This document shows, piece after piece, positions 37,181 through 50,640 of a stretch of DNA of 64,000 nt. The notes below the pieces were generated by a model. It was given only the letters and a program-made list of their open reading frames with translations. It was not told the DNA's origin and ran no database searches. Every line of letters begins with the position of its first letter. The stretch's first letter is position 1. This DNA comes from Cotesia glomerata (taxonomy: Eukaryota; Arthropoda; Insecta; Hymenoptera; Braconidae). The DNA lies in NCBI RefSeq assembly GCF_020080835.1, contig NC_058158.1:13702001-13766000 (forward strand). Reading direction: 5' to 3'. The position numbers and the translations under genes are program-made.

Positions 37181-37462
37181 CCATAAGGTTGAGTTACGCA
37201 AAGTTGAAAAGTAAAATTCCATTGACTATTCCATTAACGTCGCCTCTAATACTCTCAGGGTTATGTATTACCTAGAAACGATGGACGAGGGCTAAATGCA
37301 AAAGCTTGTAAGGGTAACACGTTCGCGACCTCTGAGAGGGTAGCAAAACATTCGTACAATTAGCTCGATGTCCTGATGACACTTGGTGAACTGGACTACC
37401 CTTTCTTTAGTAGGGTGGGTGTCGCGACGACCATTCTCGCACTATACACACATATATCCATT
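37180..37462. promoter_or_regulatory. GC-richer block interrupted by a transposon
   Basis: Moderately GC-rich, repeat-free sequence (GTTCGCGACCTCTGAGAGGG; GGGTGGGTGTCGCGACGACC) that ends at the insertion point of the 37463-39394 element. It may be half of a once-continuous intergenic element whose other half lies after 39394. Confidence 0.22.
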
Positions 37463-39394
37463 AGGGTGTGCCAAAAAAATCAACTAATTTTTTTTTTTCA
37501 AAAAGTTCTTGAAATTTCGTTAGAAGATACCACAATAAAAATTCAGTTAAAATTTGAGCTCTTAATATCAATATTTAGAGGTCGCGAACTGAATTTTTCG
37601 ATTTTTCGTTTAATTAACACGGAAAAAAAATTTCCAGAAAGTTTGGATTTTTATTTCTCTTGATTGAACCAACTTCATCGAACGAACAATCAATATTTTT
37701 ATAGGGAATTGAACGCTGAATAAAAAAGGTCTCTTATCATTGTTTGATAAATTAAATCCTCCGAAAGTTATTCGAGGTTAAAGTTAAGCTTATTGCAAAT
37801 TTGTGGATTATTTCACTTTTACGGTAAATTTATTACACCGACATACGAAAAAAAAAAGTTGTTTGTACTTTCGACCGGACCCACCTACCGACATATTTTT
37901 CGACCCGCTGAATCCAAATTTGGAGTCTGTTTGGCCCAGTCACCGTCTAGATTCGAGTAAAATTCAAAAAACCCAAAAAAAAGGCAAACGCAGTCACGAT
38001 GAAAAAATTTTTGTGGACCTGGAGCAAGTATGATTTTTATGTACTTCAATTCACTGAATCTGAATCTAAATGTTAATTAGCCCGTTGAGCCGTTAACATT
38101 TGAAAAAAATTGCGAAAAACCGAAAAAAATTTGAATAAATAAAAAAAAAATCGAAATTATCGATGAAAAAAATTTTTTGGATTCAGATTGAGTATGAATT
38201 AGAATCTGAAGTTTTTTTACGCTAGCAACGTTTCAAAATTTTTAAAAATCAAAAAAATCGGGAAAATTGCAGTTGTAAATATAAGAAATAATTTATTAAA
38301 CACGATTATTAATTACTTGGGTGTATTTTCATGGATGGAATATGATCTTAGAATTTAAAAATTGACAAATTTTTAAAATTTATAGAAAATAGCATGTAAG
38401 GAGAAGGTATAAAACCATATTTACGAATTTCAAACAGTCGTTTGTTTGTATCGAACTCTTTTATCTTAAAATGACCTACGCAGTGTGTTCCTTTTACGTT
38501 TTCTGTAATCTTCTGGTACTTCTCTTATTAGCATCCAGCAAAAATCTGTCAGTGGTCGACGTGAGAATCCATAAAGTGTATAGTTTGGGGTTCATTAAGC
38601 GACCTAAATTTTTGCAATTTGTCACCTATTCTTCTACTAACGTCCTGTAGTTTTCGCATTTTTTATTTCCTAAAAAGTTTTGAAACACATTTTTGAAACT
38701 AACCCAAGCTACTCTCCGTCTCGTTCATTTTTCCTATAAAATTTACATCCTAAAATAGAGTTCGAATCTTGGGTCCATTAAAAATTCCTTACAATCGCTT
38801 GTGTCTGCAACCAAGCCACCTCCTACTGGAGAGTATACTAATACAAGAAGTAATTCCCATTCGTAGTAAGACGGGATAATTAACATTTAGATTCAGATTT
38901 TACTCAAATCTAGACGGTGACTGGGCTAAACAGACTCTAAATTTGGATTCAGCGGGTCGAAAAATATGTCGGTAGGTGGGTCCGGTCGAAAGTACAAACA
39001 ACTTTTTTTTTTCGTATGCCGGTGTAATAAATTTACCGTAAAAGTGAAATAATCCACAAATTTGCAATAAGCTTAACTTTAATCTTGAATAACTTTCGGA
39101 GGATTGAATTTATCAAAAAATGAGAAGAGACCTTTTTTATTCAGCGTTCAATTTCCTATAAAAATATTGATTGTTCGTTCGATGAAGTTGGTTCAATCAA
39201 GAGAAATAAAAATCCAAACTTTCTAGAAATTTTTTTTCCGTGTTAATTAAATGAAAAGTCGAAAAAAAGTTCGCGACCTCTAAATATTGATATTAAGGGC
39301 TCAAATTTTAACTGAATTTTTATTGTGGTATCTTCAAACGAAATTTCAAGAACTTTTTGAAAAAAAAAATTAGTTGATTTTTTTGGCATACCCT
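37463..39394. mobile_element. Second AGGGTGTGCC transposon, about 500-bp inverted repeats
   Basis: Starts AGGGTGTGCCAAAAAAATCA and ends TTTTTTTGGCATACCCT. The arms run to about 37965 and from about 38895, with clear matching words (CGACCGGACCCACCTACCGA at 37874 against its complement near 38980). Only the terminal bases are shared with the 10777-13030 element, so these are two subfamilies. The centre has no conserved frame; a 76-codon frame at 37803-38033 lies mostly in the left arm and is not convincing. Confidence 0.72.
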
Positions 39395-39539
39395 AATATA
39401 CAATGAAATGGTATAAGTTGCTATCAAAAAGTGGTTAAAAAAATATTTATTTATTATTTGGAACAGCACAATACAAAGGAATAGAATGAATACATAATGA
39501 TTATAAGTGTCTTCATAAGATGAAGCTAATAGATGAGGA

Positions 39540-39870
39540 TTTGAAATCTGGCGCGTTTTAGTGACAGTAGGCAGCCATTGAATTTACAAGAACTCTAGTA
39601 CACTAGTCTAGACGATGATGGTTCCAACGGGTAGGTAGTGCCTAGATGGGACTCCACCCAGCACTTAGTCCACGTCGTGGATCTGGTCCGGGGCACGTTG
39701 GTTCCAAGGTACGGCACGCCTCTGCTACACTCACAACGCTTTCCCATTCGCTGGCCCATATCTCATCGAATACATCGTTCTAGTCTAATTTAACACCAAA
39801 AAACACACTGCCATCGATGTCTGCCAGAAAATCATAGTGAGGTGCTGCCACCCTCCGTGCTAAAATCATG
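39540..39870. promoter_or_regulatory. GC-rich conserved-looking block
   Basis: About 330 bp of GC-richer sequence without long frames or repeats (CCGGGGCACGTTGGTTCCAA, CTAGATGGGACTCCACCCAG). TTGGTTCCAA and GGTTCCAAC words recur. It begins about 150 bp after the end of a transposon. An enhancer or a non-coding RNA exon is possible. Confidence 0.25.
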
Positions 39871-42260
39871 AACTAATCTCCATCATTTCATATCGATTTT
39901 TTCATAAGTTCACACGCTCCTCTATCCTTGCACGAGATTTTATCTTTAGTATGTAAATTTTCAATAAAATTAACTGCCCATACAATCAAAATTACCTACT
40001 TGTTTGTAATCAAATTCATTCACCCTCCAGGTTCTTCACCTTCACCCGAGTTGCCTCAAACTAGTTCAGTGATCTAAGTCAATAATTACATCCTATCGAT
40101 CAATCAATCTACGTTAAGTTATTTTTAAGTACTGTCACGTGCGCACTTGAATTCATAAGCCGATATTTAACTGTCAAATGATTTAACAAGAATTATATGA
40201 AAATTAAGTACATAACCCTAAATACCGTCGCTGGTTGTAAATCTTCATCCCTTTCATTAAAGTTAAATTGTAAGACATACAGAAGCGGATAACAAAAAAA
40301 CACGTTTAGGTGAGTATCAATAGCACTAACTAATTATTATTAATTAATTTTTTATACGCATGATTTGATAAATACACTTGTTTTTTTTTTTTTTTTTTAT
40401 TGAATTCAAATTTTCATAAATTACCTGCAATTCATTCTTGTACAAGTTAACCTTGACATTAATTAAGTATTGAAGTTTTTTCTATAATCATAATTAATAT
40501 GTTTCGAATAAAAATTAATTATCTCACAAAGTTCTTCTACAATTACATAAAAATGTATCGCATATTAATAAACTTTGAAATCTAACTAAGCAACAGTTGG
40601 TATGAAAATAACATTTATTCAAATTTCAAAATACGGCAAATTTTGTTTTAACTGGAATTTAATTGGAGTATTTTAAGAACCATGAAATTGAGTATGATTA
40701 TGCAAACAAAAATTTTTTTAAGTAATTTTTGACACGCTATAAACAGCCGACGGTGCTTTAAATTTTTTAGAATTATGTTAAAGGCCTGGTGAACAAATTA
40801 TAAGGTTGCTTTTAGAGATCTTCGTATACTGTAATTTTTATTGAATTGCGTTAATGATAATTTAGACCGTTTTGGTACTAAAATAATAACTACAGAAGAA
40901 TCCATGAGATTTTTATTCAAGAAGGCATTTTCTATTTGTAGCTTGCCTCTCATATGGGAACAAGAATGTCTGCTTTCATTTTTTTAATAAATATTAAATA
41001 TTAGAACATTTTTTAGTATAATTTGTATTAGAATTAAAAGGATATTTTAATTTACACATGGAGTAATATTTATTGAAAAAGTAAGTAATAACTACAAAAG
41101 TTTTTATATTCTTTTGTAATGCCATTTCTATTTTATATCTAAATGTACATTTATAAGGGTGTAAAATTTCATTTCACGTGACAAAATACTGTAAAATTTT
41201 CAATAACCATTTTTAATTTATGTACCATAAATTTTTCGCCTAAAAATATTTATTACTTATTTATTTTCTGTTGATAACTTTATAAAACACTGATGTGTAA
41301 AAGACAAATTTTCGAGCATAAAATTTATAAATATAGATGCTAATGCACTAACTAGTATGATGATTAATGATGTACTCTTATAGCTACTTAGATGGTTTTA
41401 AGTTGTAGTGCTACTGCTAAAAACAACTTAATCAGTTTTCATTGTATTTATATTTTTAAGCACAAGAATGTATACTTATAATTAATGGATATTTTTTTTT
41501 ATTTACTATAACAAATTACAAACACTATATATGTAGTGAATGGTTTCAGAAGATATTTTTTGTATCGACTATTTTGGGTATAAGAAGAAAAAATAAGATA
41601 GAGATAATATTTATTTTAAACGAAGATATTTTTTTGTCGATAACATATTAATTTTTGAATTTTGAACCTACTAATGTTTCTTTTGTTCGATCCTTCTGAC
41701 AATTCTAAAATATTACTTTGTAATTACGATAGTACGCGCTTTCATATTTTTTAACAATTGAGAATCTGAAAATAATTTATGAATAAAGGAAAGGGTAAGA
41801 TTTATCAATCGCGATATTAAAACCTTACTTATAAAGATTAAAAAAGATCAATACTTGTCTTTTTATTAAATAAAGTCCTGGTGTGAAATAGCAAAATTAT
41901 AGGAAATTCAAATTTTGTTCCAAAGATCTCAGCTACAAAAACGGTGAAGAATGAATTATTTGGACAAGAAAATGTGACTTCAAGGTAAATCGTATTGTAT
42001 TTTTGTAAAATATATTTTGTGGGTTGTAGCATATGTAATGTATATTTATATAATTTTCAGTTTACACGGCTATTTTTTTTTAATTTTTTACATGTTCGCG
42101 AACTACGATTTTTATGAAATCAAAATTTGATTTTGTATTAATATTTTTTTTTTTAATATAGTTTTTGCAGTTTATTTTCGCAAGAAGAATTGTAAAATTT
42201 CTCTACATACAGTTTTCCTTTTAATTTTAAACCATTCAATTTACTATAAATATTTATTTA
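39870..42260. other. AT-rich intergenic DNA, no feature seen
   Basis: AT-rich with a T run near 40380-40400. No gene or element recognised. Confidence 0.55.
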
Positions 42261-42269
42261 AAGTAAAAA

Positions 42270-42735
42270 AAATTATGAGAACGGTTCCTATAATTTAATC
42301 AAATTTTTTCCTATATCATTATAGGAATTACGACTATAAATTATGGGAGCAGTTTCTATAATTATGGAAATGCTAACCATAATTATGGAACTGTTCCTAT
42401 AATTATGAGAATGCTACTCATAACATTCAAGTAGGAATGGTTCCCATAATTTATAGGAATGGTTCCTATACAATTATGGGAATGATTCCCATAATATATA
42501 GGAATGAACCATATATGATATAGGAATCATTCCCCTAATGGTACAGAATCCATTCCTATAATAGTACGGGAACTATTTTTATATCATATATGGTTCATTT
42601 CTATACCGTTCCTATTCCATGGTACCATTTCCATAATGGTATAGGAACTATTTTCATATATTATGGCAACTATTACTATAGTAGTATAGGAGTGATTCCT
42701 ATAACATTATGGGAACCATTCCCATAACGTATAGG
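42270..42735. repeat. Field of short self-complementary words
   Basis: About 465 bp densely built from GGAATGGTTCCTATA, ATTATGGGAATGATTCCCAT and AACTATTACTATAGTA type words: GGTTCCTAT/ATAGGAACC, TTCCCATAAT/ATTATGGGAA and CATATATG alternate in both orientations. Units are not in strict tandem register. The same design (many small inverted words) is seen in the TTCTTGA MITEs, and a degraded TCAAG MITE follows directly. It is probably the body of an unrecognised palindromic element. Confidence 0.75.
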
Positions 42736-42809
42736 AAAAATTCTTGTAATTTTATCTCTGTGTATTACTCAAAACAAAAAAAAAAAGTAACTTGTTTTAC
42801 TAAAAAAAT

Positions 42810-42985
42810 TTTGAAGAAAAAACTTCACTTTAAAAAGTTTGATCATTTTGAATCAAGCAGAAAAATATTTGCACTAAGAAGTTTTACTTGAATCAAGAAG
42901 TTTTCGTCTCGAGTTAAGACCATGAGAGTCTTCAAAATATTATCAAGAGTTTTTCTTTTGAATCAAGTTAATTTTTTTAGTGTTG
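42810..42985. repeat. Degraded TTCTTGA/TCAAG MITE fragment
   Basis: Words TTTTGAATCAAGCAG, GAATCAAGAAGTTTTCGTCT and GAATCAAGTTAATTTTTTTA then GTGTTG recall the right half of the 61290-61460 relic and the 22172-22412 MITE. No intact left end. Confidence 0.5.
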
Positions 42986-44296
42986 AGTTTTGATAATGAC
43001 TTATATTATTACTTTAATGTTTTCTTCTGCAAATTCAATTGAAATATTTACTTTTCCATGGTGGGTGTGGGCGAATAATGTTACTTTTTTTTTCATCAAT
43101 TACCAAGATGATAATGAAAAACTTTCAACTTAGATCTAAAAATAACTATTAATTATAATTTCTTGACGATAACATGAGTAAGTGCTACTCATGAATTATT
43201 TTGTCGTATAAATATATAAATTTTATATATAATAGTAGTAATTCATTTTACGGTCATATTTATTCAAGTGCAGAAAAACCGCTGTCTATTTATTTTAAAT
43301 CAGAATAGCTGTAAGTATTTAGTGGATTTTCTATTCGAACCAAGATATATGTAGTTTTCTTCTTTACTGTTTTCATGATAACTTATATTTTTGCTTATTT
43401 ATTTAATAAATAAGTTTACTAATTTAATTAGATATATTTAAACAAATATTTTCTTTCTATTTTAGTTCTGTTATTACTGCTATTAAGTCCTTGTGTCAAC
43501 TGATAACAGTTGAATACTTTTTGGCCATATTAAAAATTACGTATCTCAATGTTCTTTTCAATATATTTTTATAAAAAAGTAATACACTATGTGCGATGGA
43601 CGGTGGTGTGTCAAATGATTGTTTTAATAAATCTTTAGGTGATATTACGAACAAAAAATGCTTTTTATCACTTTGATACAATTTGATCACAATCATATGA
43701 TTCCACGAAATCGAGTTGTTATTAAGATTATAATCAAATAGGTGATGAATAGGCATGTATAAAAGCTCTATACACAGGGAAGAAATTTTTAACTCTTACA
43801 ACGTCTCCTATGGTATTGGGAATATTACCGTGTGCATTGTAGCTCAGTGTAAAATAGAATCAAGTGTCGTTTTGAATTTTATTTTTCAAAACATAAATTT
43901 TTTTTTTTTCAATTATTCATAACTGCAAAAAATGCATCAATTGAGTCGTTTCTTTTTTTAGTGTTCTTTTGAGAAGAAAATTTGATTTCATTCAAAATTT
44001 TTCAAGTTAAAAAAATTTTTTTTTTTTCAATTGTGTTTTGACTAAATTTGATCATAATGTTTCATCAGATTTATCTCTTTAATAATCCCAAATTTTTTGA
44101 ATATTTGGCCACTCGAATTTTAGTGCTTTTTTTCAACTCAGTAATTGAAATTAAGGAATTAAGTAAAAACTATTGATAGCTTAACTGAAAAATTGGACAC
44201 AATGTAATAAATTGAGTCTTCATAAGATTGAATTTTAAAAGAAAGAAAAACATTTACACAATATGAATAAAAATTCATCAAATGATTATTTTTTTA

Positions 44297-44459
44297 ATTG
44301 AACAGTAATAAGCAATAATGTCTAAACCGACATTCATCTTTTTTTAATTTTTTAGATATCATATTTTGGTTTAGAATGGCTCATTAACTGAAAATACTGT
44401 CTCAAAAAAATTATTTCAAAAATATTGGTAAAGACATTATTGCTTATTTCTGTTCAATT
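44297..44459. repeat. 163-bp foldback with about 26-bp ends
   Basis: TTGAACAGTAATAAGCAATA then ATGTCT at the left is mirrored by AGACATTATTGCTTATTTCT then GTTCAA at the right, one difference. The interior is unrelated AT-rich sequence. It may be a small MITE. It lies in an otherwise featureless stretch (43000-46900). Confidence 0.7.
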
Positions 44460-46908
44460 TATAAATTGAACAGATATATCTATATCCATATTCATTTTAA
44501 AGCTTTTTGAACTCAAATATAGCGAAAAGCTTCAAGGATGGCCTGCAAGTTTAATCGTTTTTTAGATTTTTTCGGTCATGAAAAATTCATAAAATTATAA
44601 ATCTCAGATAGTCTGGGCGACGGTATTCGAATTTAGGACCTTGAATGCAAATAAATTTCAGGGGATTAAAAAATTTTTAAAACATATATTGAAATTATTT
44701 AATGGATAAATTGTTATTTTAAACAACCGCAGAAATGAAAAATAGTAAAGTTAAATGGATAAACAAGCTATTTTTATAAAAATAAAGTAAGACTTTAAGA
44801 AAAATAATTTAATAACAACTTTCGAATGAATCAAATTCATAAACTATGAATCGTAATCAGAAAAAATTTTCAAAAACTGTGTCTTAAAATAATTTAAATT
44901 CTAATTAAATTGAATTTTTGGATTTATCTTTCTTGTATTTGAAAAAGAAACAATGAATGTTAATTTTTTTTGAGTGAAACCCGGCTGTAGTAAAATTTTG
45001 CTTTCCTAAAAAAATTGTAAAAGAAAAAATCTATTTTTGATCACTTCAAAAACTATTTCAATTTTACCCCTTCATCTGTTTCGATTGAAAGAAATGTAAA
45101 GTACATCAAATTCAACATGAATAGATATCAGTCGTAGTTAAAAGTTTGATTCTTTGAATAACAGCAGTTGATTCATTCAAAGTACATGCTTGAAATTAAA
45201 ATTGCTCAATCTTTACAATTATAGTGCAAACAATTTTGATAATAAATAGATAATTAAGTTAACAACCATCATATACTTGAGCAAGTTATATATTTCACAC
45301 GCATAAAATTATTTACTTTCTGCTCGATTTCGGAGTAATTGAGTTGATTAAATGAGTTGTTCAGTGCCAACTTTGCCACGTTGTATACTGCGCAAAAATG
45401 ATGTTGCCCGTATCATCTTACGAAGTATCTGTAATAAACATATAGTTTTGTTGATTTTACTGGATATCGAATAAACTCATTCTGACGCAGTAAACAAATT
45501 TTTTTTTTTTCTTAATGTAATATAATAATAATGCTTCACTTCCTATATTACTTTCTACCGTTATAATTATACGTCTTATAATCGATTATTTGATACTTGG
45601 TACATCGATCATATCTCGCTTAACAATATTTTAAAACTGCTACTGATATTAAAGCCAAAAGAAGCATTAACGAGATACCGGTCATCTGTTTGGTTTTTTT
45701 TTTTTTTTATTATGTAATTTCAAAGTATGATGAGGAGTTTATGCAATTTTTATCAGTTTATTGACCATAGTTTCTTATATCTATTTACGTTTACGCAGTA
45801 TATTTTAATTTAGTACCATAATTGATCTCATTTCTGATTTGATTATCGCTAAGATAATATCTTTCAATTTACATATGTAAAAATTTTTGAACGAAAGCTA
45901 TTTCTTGAACCAGCTTAGTATGCGAAATTTTTAGAAAGTCGTAAAAACAAATCCAATAGTCAAATTTCTACAAAGTCTATGAAATATGTTAAACCCAAAT
46001 AAATCAAGTTCGTGGAAGCATTTGGTGCAGTTTTTAAATGAGAAGAAAGTGAGGACCCTTATGGTTCATTATAATTCATATGTAGGTTGCTTTCTTCAGA
46101 TATTTTACTATACCCTCATCAATGAGTCTTAGAGAGAACAGAAATACTGTTATGCAATATTTTTCTCCGTGAAATTTTATTACTTTCCAACAACATTTGG
46201 AGCACATGTGTTAGAAAAATAGCTCATATTTTATTTCAATTGCATAAATATGTTTTAATTTAAACACATTGTTTGAGCATGGATTTTATTATTATGAAAG
46301 TGAACTAATATTTTGTAGATTGATTTATTTATTGTAAGAATGTATACAACGCTACTTTTTTACAATTTTTTCAAAATAAAGATTAATTTTTGGACGCTTA
46401 CAATAAAAAAAAAAAAAAATTTATTTTTCATTTTCATATACTACGACATCAATCCATATCAGCTCAGATCAAGCTACATCAGTCTAAATCAGGCAATTTT
46501 AACCTGTTTAGTCTCAAAAATTAGAATAAAAGTTATAATAAAGCAAACATATTATCATTTTTTATTTGATGGTTTCGTCAATTGTATTTTGACTCCATCA
46601 GTAAAACCGCAAAGTATATGATAAACACAAAAAATAGATACAAAACAACGTACATATGGCGTTTCACAATAAAAAAATTACTCCTTAATGAAATTCTATA
46701 TGTCAAAATATCACAAGCATTATTCAAATTTAAGAATATATCTACAGTTACTTATGATAAATAGATTATGATTTAAAAAGATTTAAGGATGATGCATTAA
46801 AATTTCTAAAAATTTTAAATAGGTCTGGATCTAAAAATGCAGACAGTATAAAATACCCCTAAGGTTTCTTTGAAAGTGGCTTTATGAAACGGCTAGCGAC
46901 AAAATAGT

Positions 46909-47110
46909 TTACATAAGAGACAAGAAGATTCGATTTGAGGCAGAGAGGTTGTCTGATGGCATGTCGGCGGCTGTTACATCCGGAAACATACTATGAAGAA
47001 TATAGTAAGCAATACCCTTCAGGATGAGAGAAGCACCCTGATTCAAAGGGAGAAGCAAAGACTGCCGATCAATCAACGCAAGTTCCGCAGCCATTCTCCT
47101 ATCCTAGCCC
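46909..47110 (-). other. GC-balanced block with a complete 61-codon minus-strand ORF
   Basis: A balanced-composition island in AT-rich DNA. The minus strand has a frame from 47094 to 46909 (61 codons) beginning MAAELALIDRQSLLLPLNQG, not low-complexity, with an in-frame stop 12 bases before its ATG. I do not recognise the peptide. It could be a small gene, an exon relic or a conserved non-coding element. Confidence 0.25.
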
Positions 47111-49816
47111 TGGTATCATCTGTATACAGCATAAAGTATATATTATTTATTTTTTTCTTACTTTCCTATGTTATTAATATTACTCACACCGGGCTTTCTG
47201 TCTTCTTCTACCATCTGTATTCATATTTATTTATTAAAAATAATTATTTTCATCGTACATTCTAAATATACCGACACAGAAAAAAAAAAATGGCGATTTT
47301 TACCGTCTTCATGGAAGGAAAATTTTCATGCTGACATTGTAAATTTTAGCGTGTTAATATCGTAATTGTTTACATACAACATAGTAAAATTTTTCAAGCT
47401 AGCAAAAAAATTATTCTTTTGTTAACATATCATCAATTCTTACTATATTAACATTCTTACTATAACAAAAATTTCTTTTTCAGCTTAGGAATTCCTCTTA
47501 TTATAACGAAACTTTTTTCCTATGTGGACAAAAAATTTCTTTTAGGTCGACATGGAAAAATTTTCATGTTGGTGGAATGAAAATACCCATGTTATTGTGG
47601 GGATTTTCGCTTTGTTAAAATAGAAATTTTTTTTCATGTTTACAGAGAAAAGTTAATGGTACCGAAATTAGTAGACATCTGAAAACTTTTAAGATTTTTA
47701 TAACCAATTAATTATGATGAAAAAAATATTTTTAAAAACTTGCACTTACAATTTTTTGGAATTTCTACTAATGAAATTTTATTAATAAATTTTTTTCATA
47801 TTAATTCGTTATAGAGATTTAAAAAATTATCATGTGCTTGTTAATTCCAGTATCATCAAAATTAGAGTAATTAATAAATTTAATTACACATGCATTAAAA
47901 TACTGTATTTATTATAAATATGAGTTATCTTCAACATAATTATTATGATAGCATAATTTTATAAAAATTACCGGGAATTATTTAAAAGTGAATTTATAAT
48001 TAGTATTTTATAAATTGTTTGATGCGGTTCTTCCTATTAATTGATTCTTTTGACAATAATTGATGGTATAATTGGTAAATTATACAATGTAGTTGTTAAT
48101 CTGATGACGCTGAATACTTATCCATGGTTGGATGCACAGTCTAGCTCTGCGGAAGAGAAAATAAAAGAGAACGGACATATTAAAAAAACTCTGCATATCA
48201 AGCATTATGCAAATAAGATAGTAATCAGACTGTAATCTTTTGCATTAGCTATTTTGTGTTTAAAATAATTCATGATCGCTATATTTGCTGACAATAAGAA
48301 TATTCTTACTTTTGAACATTTTGACAAGTTACGGTATAACAGCGTTACTTTGAAGGAAATCACACGCCTGGTGATTTTTGGTTTATACAATCATTTTTGG
48401 AGTGCTAAATTGATTAAGTATGTTTTGATATTGTTATTCATTGTTCGAGCCAAAAGAACAAAGGCGACGTAAAAATTAGGTTGGCTGAGAAAGGGAAACT
48501 GTAGACAAGCCTACAGGCATCATGTAAATTAAGACAATTAGAATTTTTCTTTCATGGGTGTATTCACTTTGTTCTCACCAATTCATAATCTGTGATGCGG
48601 TTAATGCTTACGTTCAGCACTTTTCACTCTCTAGTATTTCAACCGTATCTGAAACACAAAAAATATAATTATATCGTTAGTATATAATGTATGCCAGCAA
48701 CGTAATCTCTAAGAATAGTTCACTTTTTCATTATATTGTGATTTATGAGAAGTGCAAGATATTTTTTCACGATAAGATTTAAAATTGTACTTTACTTTTG
48801 ATAGAAATAATTCATATTTTGTGCATGAAAAAAAGGAATGATGAAAAAAGATCGTAAATCTAGCAACAACATATAAGAGTTTTTCGCTAAAGACGAGCAA
48901 AAGATTAAAATAAAAATTCCAATTATCAAATATGAAATTATATATTTTGTTATATTAAATGTTATTTAAAATTGAAGAATGGGAAAGAAGATTAATGACA
49001 AATGAAGTGGATGATAGCAGCAAATGAAAAAATAATAGCATGTCTCACAACGAGAAGCGGTCATTCTCTTAACTGGTTAAGGTTAAGCTTTGTTTTAATA
49101 TCAATTGTTACTATTATGTTTATATTACACCTGTATAACAATAACATTTTATTAAAAATATAACAAAGAAGAAATTACTAATAAAAAAAAAAATAATTTG
49201 TACATAAAAGCCATTTTCATATCAAATTGACCCTTTTCGAAACGAATCTCTTTCAATTTGAAGCTCATATTTACCAAATTTTTCTGTATAATTAAAAACA
49301 TTTTTTGGTATCCTTTCAAATTTTGTTGAGCTAAAAAAACCAAAAGCAAGTTATAAATATAAAAAAATTACTTTTTTTCAAATAGTCATAACTTTTTTAA
49401 AAGTTAACTAATCAGAATAATTTTTTCTTATTTTTGTTTTTAAATAAATTTAAAAGAATATACAAGAATAATTTTGGGTGTAAAGATAGAATTTCTTACT
49501 TTTTCAATAAAAATCATTTTAAAGTTCAAAATTATCAAATTTTTTTTCTCCAGAAAAATTTTAATTTATTATTCTGTAAATAATCCAGCGTTACATAGAG
49601 TGGGTCAAAAGTTAGCATAATAATTTGTTTCTTGTTAGAAATTTAATGAACGTTATGAGGCATGCACATTGGGATTTCCTGAATTTTTCATTTGAATTAA
49701 TTAAAATAAAATTTATTGCTAAAAAAAATATACATAATTCAAACAAATGGATAGTGTAAATTTTATTTTTACGAGCTATTTTATGAGATGAAATCAAACT
49801 GGAAGAAGAATACTAT

Positions 49817-50046
49817 CACGGAAAGATTAAAACCCGACTGGTTAGTGTTCTGCACCAGACTCAGTCGTGTGCGGGTTACTTTGCATGGATTCTGGTGCAT
49901 CACCAGAGTGAGTCTGGTGCAGAACACGACTGAGTCGTGTGTGCGCACGACTCACTCTGGTGATGCACCAGAATCCATGCAAAGTAACCCGCACACGACT
50001 GAGTCTGGTGCAGAACACTAACCAGTCGGGTTTTAATCTTTCCGTG
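49817..50046. mobile_element. 230-bp near-perfect foldback element, CACGGAAAG ends
   Basis: CACGGAAAGATTAAAACCCG at the left and the exact complement ending TCTTTCCGTG at the right, with arms of about 100 bp virtually identical and GC-richer than the surroundings. The middle contains smaller nested palindromes (GAGTCGTGTGTGCGCACGAC). TA lies after the right end; the left flank reads TAT, so a duplication is possible but imperfect. Because it is a palindrome both strands give the same 30-residue peptide, which is an artefact. Arm identity suggests recent insertion or copy conversion. Confidence 0.85.
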
Positions 50047-50279
50047 TAAAATGTAGTCATAAATTCAATAATATCTAATTAGTTATAATTACTGATTTCT
50101 CATTAACTTAACTGTGATATCTATATTAAAAGTTAAGGATCAAAAAATGAGTTAAGTTCGAGAAAATGAAATATTTTTCCTTAATTCATTTCAACGGTAA
50201 AATAAATAATCGGGTGAAACAAACAAAAAATAAACGAACAGAGAGGAATAGCATAAAAGAAATGGTTCAGCCTCTATTC

Positions 50280-50640
50280 GAATCGAGCGATAATGGGCTC
50301 ATGATATCCATCATCCGGGTGGGGTAGTTTCTAGCTCTACATGTTCTTACTTCCTTCGACAGATGAAAAAAGAGCAATGGTGGTTATTCCCCAGAGTGTA
50401 TACGACGGTTCTACAACAGGCGCGCGTCTTGCCCAACGATTCTTCTAGGACACTCTCGTTTTCTTTCTAACATTTCGTTCCTCCCTCTCGCTATTTATTT
50501 TCTAGGATTTCAGAGCTCGAAGCCATTAATCTTCGCCCAGAGCGTCAGTGGAGCGCGTCAGGCGACGTCGGGGTACGTGGAGTCGTCGTTTTCCCTGTAC
50601 ATTTAGACGTAGATTCGTATACAAGTACGAAATCCACATT
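50280..50640. promoter_or_regulatory. GC-rich candidate regulatory block
   Basis: Repeat-free, CpG-containing sequence (CAACAGGCGCGCGTCTTGCC; GTGGAGCGCGTCAGGCGACG) with a GAAGCCATTAATCTTCG motif at 50519-50535 combining a GCCAT core and a TAAT homeodomain core. Two short minus-strand frames overlap and are not convincing. Confidence 0.3.

Noticed and set aside
47276..47650. Possible MITE starting CACAGAAAAAAAAA
   Set aside because: Repeated TTTTCATG words are present but I could not find convincing paired ends.
49788..50060. Two frames on opposite strands giving the same peptide
   Set aside because: Both are read from the arms of the 230-bp palindrome, so their identity is a consequence of the inverted repeat.
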